This document shows, in pieces, positions 59,343 to 64,000 of a stretch of DNA of 64,000 nucleotides. A program made the translations under genes and the position numbers. The stretch covers positions 124,001-188,000 of the forward strand of contig NW_008805076.1 of the NCBI RefSeq assembly GCF_000004825.1, read 5' to 3'. Source of the stretch: Heterostelium album PN500 (lineage: Eukaryota; Evosea; Eumycetozoa; Acytosteliales; Acytosteliaceae). The notes below the pieces were generated by a model. The model ran no database searches, was not told the origin of the DNA, and saw nothing but the letters and a program-made list of their open reading frames with translations. Each line of letters opens with the position of its first letter. The first letter of the stretch is position 1.

Positions 59343-59999
59343 ATGAATCAATATCTTGATTGTACAGGCAACTATAATACAGCCAATAATGATTTCAACG
59401 GTGAATCAATTTTAAAGGATGTTTCAAATGGTTTAAATGTTGTTACTGTTGATCAAGTAACAGGAGACTCATATGAAGATAATTTTAACACTGCCAATGA
59501 TGACAAAGAATGGAATAGATTCCTTCTTTTCATCCAATCATTGAAAGTTTGTACTTTTGTTTTGATATCCGTCCAAGATTCAATTGGAGATATTAATAAC
59601 ACTTCAGAAAGTCGCACCCCACTTATTTCAGTTTTTACAAATTTGGAATAATAAAAAAATAAAAAAAAAATGTGAAAAAAAATTTGAAAAAACAAAACTG
59701 AGATTCTTGCAAGGGGGTTCAAAAGTACCTGCTATGTTTACCTATATTTGGTGCTTTATTTTCAATTATTTTTATAAAAAACATGCCAACAATGTGTGAA
59801 ATAGGGGTTTAAATCATTTTTTTAGACTTACGAGTCCCCGGAGTGAAGCAATCTCAAAAAGATAATAAGAATCGCATTCTCTTTGATTGGTGCAACTAGG
59901 TGTATCTATTTTGTAAGTTCATTGGGATCAGCATTTGAACAATACAGTGTTAATGGTCAAGTTTGTGTTTCATCTTGGTAACTTCCTTCAATTCTTGAT
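59343..59999 (+). pseudogene. Decayed ILEI/FAM3-domain protein gene
   Basis: The open frame 59343-59651 contains GLNVVTVDQVTGDSYEDNFN, then EWNRFLLFIQSL and VCTFVLISVQDSIGD. This is the core of an ILEI/FAM3 domain (VVVID-G-V-D--FDTY, then a helix and VLVAVQD). The domain's last part appears ~200 bp later in another frame: RIAFSLIGATR, then SSLGSAFEQYSVNGQVCVSS ending at 59997. Between them lie stops, A runs and a TGA, though a TTTTTAG at 59825 could be an acceptor. No signal peptide or start context is seen. A recent pseudogene or a gene with unresolved introns. Confidence 0.5.
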
Positions 60000-60600
60000 G
60001 GAACTTAAAAATATGGAGAAACAACGTTATATACTGAGCAGAGTATATTTACAATTCCATCATTTAATAACCCTTAATTAATAAAAAAGCTAATAAAAGT
60101 ATAAATTTTAATGTATTTTTAAAAAAAAAGAATTAAATTAAATTCTTAAGATATTGAAAAAATTATTAAAAAAAACATTTTTAATTTCTCCTACAATGTT
60201 TCAAAATTTTTTATAGGTGTGATCAAAAATGGATCTTCCCAATAATTATTTATAAATAAGTTTTTAAATCTAAAATATATCACTATTTATTTATGTTTTT
60301 AATATTATTAAATAATCTATTTTGTATTAAGATAGTTCTTTGAATATAAAATTTTTTTAATTTTAAATTGATTTTGTGAATACAATTAAGGTTTCAAAAT
60401 TATAAATAAATTTTAGAATTAAATTTATAGGGGTATTTTGTTTTAATATTAGTAAATGAAACTAATTTTTTTTTGATTTAAATAAGGATTCTATTGGAAT
60501 TGATCGTGATACAATAGAAGAAAGATTGAATTATAATAAAACCTAAAATAAAAATTGGGTTATATAATTAAAAAAGTCTGAAATAAATCTATTTCTCTCC
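60000..60600. other. Intergenic region
   Basis: Strongly A/T-rich, no coding character or repeat recognised. Confidence 0.5.
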
Positions 60601-60642
60601 TTTAAATACAAAGAATTTTGATCATTTTAAGAATCAAATCAA
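60601..60642 (+). promoter_or_regulatory. Shared upstream module of peptide gene at 60702
   Basis: TTTAAATACAAAGAATTTTG then ATCATTTTAAGAATCAAATC. Matches, on the opposite strand, the modules at 27801, 28901 and 29780; it starts about 100 bp before the ATG. Confidence 0.65.
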
Positions 60643-60701
60643 TTGAATCAAAAAAATAAATAAGAATTGGAATTCAAATATTATATATATAAATTTTGAA
60701 A

Positions 60702-60944
60702 ATGTTGCACAGTAAGTAGTTTTTTAACTCCTTTTTCTCAAATTTTGAAAGTTTATTTATTAAATAAATTTTAAAAGAAAATCTTGAAAACCTTAATTTT
60801 AGTAGTGTATCGTCTTTGGCTATAGAAACTATTAATATCAATAGTTCTCAGAGTTCAGTAACTCAACAAAGTACCAATGAAACAACTATATTTGGAAAGC
60901 CTTGGGCTCGACAGGAACACCCAAAGGGATGTTCGATAATGTAA
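60702..60944 (+). CDS. CaaX small peptide precursor, 58 aa (CSIM)
   Basis: Exons 60702-60711 (ATGTTGCACA) and 60778-60944 give 58 aa. The leader MLHKNLENLNFSSVSS is kept; LAIET replaces the usual LTKET. ININSSQSSVTQQSTN is followed by a variable, Pro/Lys-containing tail (FGKPWARQEHPKG) and CSIM, a farnesylation-type CaaX box. First member of a plus-strand cluster. No signal peptide. Function unknown. Confidence 0.82.
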
Positions 60945-61796
60945 TATTTAAATTAAATAATTATTTTTATTTAATCATTAACCAATAAAAAACAGTTTAT
61001 TTATAAAAAAACCTAAAAGCTTGTATGATCATGTCCAATCGGGTATTTAATTGTTTTTAAAATTTTTAATGATAATTCTACTTAATTTACTTCTTGATAA
61101 GTTTATTTTTGGTCTACCATACTCCTCCCCATCCTCTATAGACTAACTTTTCTTAAGAATTAGTAATTTTATGAAAGAAAGAACCATATTGGTAAAATTG
61201 TCATTGATAGTTCAAATATTCAACAATCGATTCCCAAATAACCTTAACAAAAAAATTAATAATTATTATCAAGAAATATAGAGTTAAAGTCCTTCTACAT
61301 TTAAAATACAATTTGATTACTTGATATCCACAATATCTTCATGTTTTGAAATATAAGAGTTTTATTTTGAACCTAGGTTTATATTCTCATGTAGAGTAAA
61401 ATTGTTTTTTAATTTTCTACATATCGGTTTTTTTATTAATTCAATTATTTATTTTAAAAGTTTGTTTATTAGAATAAGTATTTCACCCAAAAAACTGATC
61501 CAGTATGTGTTGTTTACTTTTTAAAATAGTGTAGTGAAAGAAAACACTAAAATAAGAATAACAAATGGAAATGAAACATATTTCTTATAAATTATATTTT
61601 AAAATCCTAGACCCAAACCTTTTTTTATTTCTTTTTTAAGTTTAATTTTTTTATTCTAAAAATCTCATTCAGATACATCACAATCACCAATTTGGCTGCA
61701 CCCACAAAACTTTTATTATTTCAAATAAATAAAATATATCGAAAAAATTTTATTGACTCCTGTCTATACCTTTTTCTTTGGTATGAAAGGATTTCT
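60945..61796. other. Intergenic region
   Basis: About 850 bp, A/T-rich. A slightly less AT-rich stretch at 61110-61150 has no useful frame. Nothing recognised. Confidence 0.5.
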
Positions 61797-61844
61797 TATT
61801 ATAAAAAGGAAACATTTTGAACTTTTTTAAGAATCATTTCAATC
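61797..61844 (+). promoter_or_regulatory. Shared upstream module of peptide gene at 61928
   Basis: TTATTATAAAAAGGAAACAT, then TTTGAACTTTTTTAAGAATC. TATA-like box, TTTTGAAC and AGAATCA in the family order. Confidence 0.65.
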
Positions 61845-61927
61845 AAAACTTATTGAAAATTCATTTAATTATATAAATATTATTTATTATTGAATTATAT
61901 AGATATTTATTTTAAAAACTTTCTAAA

Positions 61928-62155
61928 ATGTTGCACAGTAAGTAAAAAAAATAATTGAAACAAATATTTTAAAAAATAGGATATTAATTAAATTTTTGAT
62001 AAAAAGAAAATCTGGAAAACCTTAATTTTAGTGGTGTATCATCTTTAACCAAAGAAACTATCAATGTCAATAATTCACAAAGTGCAGCTGCTCAACAAAG
62101 TACTAACAGAACGGCTGGATTTCATTCAGAAGAGTGGACATGTGTAATAATGTAA
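61928..62155 (+). CDS. CaaX small peptide precursor, 52 aa (CVIM)
   Basis: Exons 61928-61937 and 62007-62155 give 52 aa: MLHKNLENLNFSGVSSLTKE, then TINVNNSQSAAAQQSTN and tail GFHSEEWTCVIM. Farnesylation-type CaaX box CVIM. Close to the minus-strand member at 29478-29703; the two tails differ only at one position (Thr versus Ala before Cys), so they may give nearly the same mature peptide. Confidence 0.83.
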
Positions 62156-62873
62156 TAAAAAAATAGCAATTTAATTAAAATTAAAATGTTAGAATAAAAA
62201 CCAAAGTTAAACCGAACATATTAATTAAAAATAAAGAAGAGTTGTAAATTTAAGAATAATAATCAATTTTCTCTTATTATTAAGAACTTTTTTATTATGA
62301 TGATTTTAACTTTTAAGAATCAAATCAAATCAAATCAAATAAAAAGGAATAATAAAAAAATGTGTTTTTTCATTTTATAGGTTGTGTTTTTATTTCCTTT
62401 TTTGAATTTTATCACTATTTTGCCAACACACACACTAAAGATGTTCAAAATTTTTTGATTTTTTGGGGAGGGATAAAATGAAAATACACAAATCAAATAA
62501 TTGATTATATAGTATTTTTCTATACTTTTAACTTTAATTTGTTTAACCCTCAAAAAAAAAACATAAATTTAGTTCCCCCAAAAAATTGATTCACAGGTTT
62601 TTGTTCATGTGTTCAAATAAAACTTACCCCAAAAATTAGAAAAAAATAACACTCTATATATTTTTCTTAATTTATTACCTGATTTGAATAATTGTGTTCC
62701 TAATTTATTTGAATCATGATTGAATCTTGAATATTAAAAAAGTTAAATTGTAAAAATAGTATTCTACTATAATCATTGAGATCTCAATCACCAATTTTGC
62801 CCAAAAACCTGATAATTTCAATTAAATTTTATATATAACTTTTTATTGAAACTAATTTATCCTGTTTTATTTA
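62156..62873. other. Intergenic region with a possible orphan promoter module
   Basis: About 720 bp. At 62290-62340 there is ATTATGATGATTTTAACTTT followed by TAAGAATCAAATCAAATC, similar to the family module, but no MLH exon follows. The rest is A/T-rich. Confidence 0.4.
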
Positions 62874-62919
62874 TTATAAATAGGATGAATTTTGAACATT
62901 TATTAGAATCAGATCAAAT
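62874..62919 (+). promoter_or_regulatory. Shared upstream module of peptide gene at 62980
   Basis: TTATAAATAGGATGAATTTT, then GAACATTTATTAGAATCAGA. Starts 106 bp before the ATG. Confidence 0.68.
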
Positions 62920-62979
62920 AAAAAAAGAAAATAAAGAATATAAATTCAACTAAAAGATATTATTTTAAAAACTTTTGAA

Positions 62980-63229
62980 ATGTTGCACAGTAAGTAGTGG
63001 AATCACTTTTACTAAAATAACTTTATTAATTAAATTTTTTTCAAAATTTAAAGAAAATCTAGAAAATCTTAATATGAACAGTGTTTCATCTTTAACCAAA
63101 GAAACAATCAAAGTTAACAGTTCACAAAGTGCTGCTACTCAACAAAGTACCAATGGTTTAACTTATAGTATGGCTGATGATTGGTGGGCATATTTGAATA
63201 AACCTCAAGGAGACTGCACAATATTGTAA
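62980..63229 (+). CDS. CaaX small peptide precursor, 61 aa (CTIL)
   Basis: Exons 62980-62989 and 63054-63229 give 61 aa. The intron also happens to be open in another start frame, so an unspliced reading from 62975 exists; the spliced form is preferred because every member shares it. Leader MLHKNLENLNMNSVSSLTKE, then TIKVNSSQSAATQQSTN, a Trp/Tyr-rich tail (DDWWAYLNKPQGD) and CTIL, a geranylgeranylation-type CaaX box. Function unknown. Confidence 0.83.
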
Positions 63230-63640
63230 TAATTTTAAATTACAATTTATTAAATAAAAATTTTTATTTAATCAACAAACAATAAATAAATATTTATGTT
63301 TAAATTTTAAAAATCGTAGTCTATTGACAAAATTCAATATAATTTATGATTTTTTTTTTTACAATTTCTTAAATAATCTTTTATAGGAAACATTCATTCA
63401 ACTTCTAGAGTGAAAAACCCTTCTAATTATATAAAAAACAAATTATTTTAAAGATTCTATCTTTAAATTATAAACAGATCAGAATGTTAAAATGACCTCC
63501 CTTAAAAAACTAAAAATAATTTTAAAAGAGAAGTTTATTGGATGATGAAAATAGAATCTTGAAAATAGCAAGTTTAATTTAGAATTTAATCTAGATTTAA
63601 TTTAAATTTATTGAAATCAATGTATCCTATTTTTTATGAT

Positions 63641-63679
63641 TATAAATACATACATTTTGAACTTTTTAAAAATCATATA
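63641..63679 (+). promoter_or_regulatory. Shared upstream module of broken peptide gene at 63731
   Basis: TATAAATACATACATTTTGA, then ACTTTTTAAAAATCATAT. About 90 bp before the ATG. Confidence 0.6.
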
Positions 63680-63730
63680 AAAACAATTAAAAAGAAATAT
63701 TCAAATTGATAGATATTTAAACTTTTGAAA

Positions 63731-63983
63731 ATGTTGCTTGGTAAGTATAACAGATTTTCTTTAAATTTTAAAAAAAATCTAATTAAAAAATTTAAAGAAA
63801 ATCTTGAAAATCTTAATTTAAATAGTTCAAAAGAAACTATCAATTTAAATAGTTCATAAGGGTCAAAGTACTAACGGAACAACTGTACTCCCAATCCAGT
63901 ATTGGACTAAAGATCAATGGGAAAAATACGGAACATTTGGTAACCAATACCTATATAGTAAAAGTTCCTGTGTAATATTATAA
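63731..63983 (+). pseudogene. Broken CaaX small-peptide gene (CVIL)
   Basis: Exon 1 is 63731-63740 (MLL instead of MLH) with a GTAAGT donor; exon 2 starts at 63798. The leader is shortened (NLENLNLNSSKETINLNSS) and hits TAA at 63857-63859. Compared with the member at 28586, the site fits a C-to-T change plus an 11-bp deletion. After the shift the old frame resumes with QSTNGTT, a long Tyr/Trp-rich tail and SSCVIL at 63983. A sequencing error cannot be ruled out, but two lesions together favour real decay. Confidence 0.7.
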
Positions 63984-64000
63984 TATTTCATTTTAATTAA

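Noticed and set aside
62335-62553. 72-codon minus-strand frame between peptide genes
   Set aside because: Lys/Phe/Ile-rich A/T translation without any conserved motif.

Overview
This is AT-rich eukaryotic nuclear DNA from a social amoeba (dictyostelid). The evidence is short AT-rich introns of about 50-110 nt with GTAAGT/GTATGT donors, long Asn, Gln and Ser/Thr runs in exons, T- and A-rich intergenic DNA, and recognisable dictyostelid families (ComC-like EGF/LRR membrane proteins, mcfB, TKL kinases). Coding exons are less AT-biased than I would expect for D. discoideum, so a species outside the discoideum group is likely (inference). I rebuilt exon structures by hand for every multi-exon gene except the two ComC-like ones; all of those models close in phase.

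Layout. 1-7720: two tandem minus-strand ComC-like surface-protein genes sharing a 403-bp identical block. 8247-11592: TKL-type kinase with a predicted N-myristoyl site. 11593-15480: long non-coding stretch with an intron-containing tRNA-Tyr, an inverted tRNA-Tyr fragment and short repeats. 15481-23816: mcfB-like EF-hand mitochondrial carrier, B-box/kelch protein and an unidentified 1,100-aa helical protein. 24157-29703: minus-strand cluster of tiny two-exon genes, interrupted by a second kinase gene. 31068-57115: a dense housekeeping block (D-lactate dehydrogenase, leukotriene A4 hydrolase-type aminopeptidase, COPI zeta, CBS protein, TRAPPC6, NIFK-like nucleolar RRM protein, ARM-like membrane protein, TBC RabGAP, Mpo1-like protein, BPNT1-like phosphatase, F-box/LRR protein, CoA-transferase, four-TM protein). 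57867-59096: triple-saposin secreted protein. 59343-59999: decayed ILEI/FAM3 domain. 60702-63983: plus-strand cluster of the same tiny genes, probably continuing past the window.

The most interesting content is that small-gene family. Six apparently intact members and three broken ones share a 10-nt first coding exon (MLH plus one base), a conserved Ser/Asn/Gln-rich leader, a variable tail, and in every intact member a C-terminal CaaX prenylation box (CQIL, CSIL, CVIM, CSIM, CVIM, CTIL). They also share an upstream module (a TATA-like box, TTTTGAACATT, AGAATCAAAT) about 90-130 bp before the ATG. Conserved leader, variable tail and CaaX box are the layout of prenylated peptide-pheromone precursors, so this may be an undescribed lipopeptide family. 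That function is inference only; the gene structure and CaaX ends are visible in the sequence.
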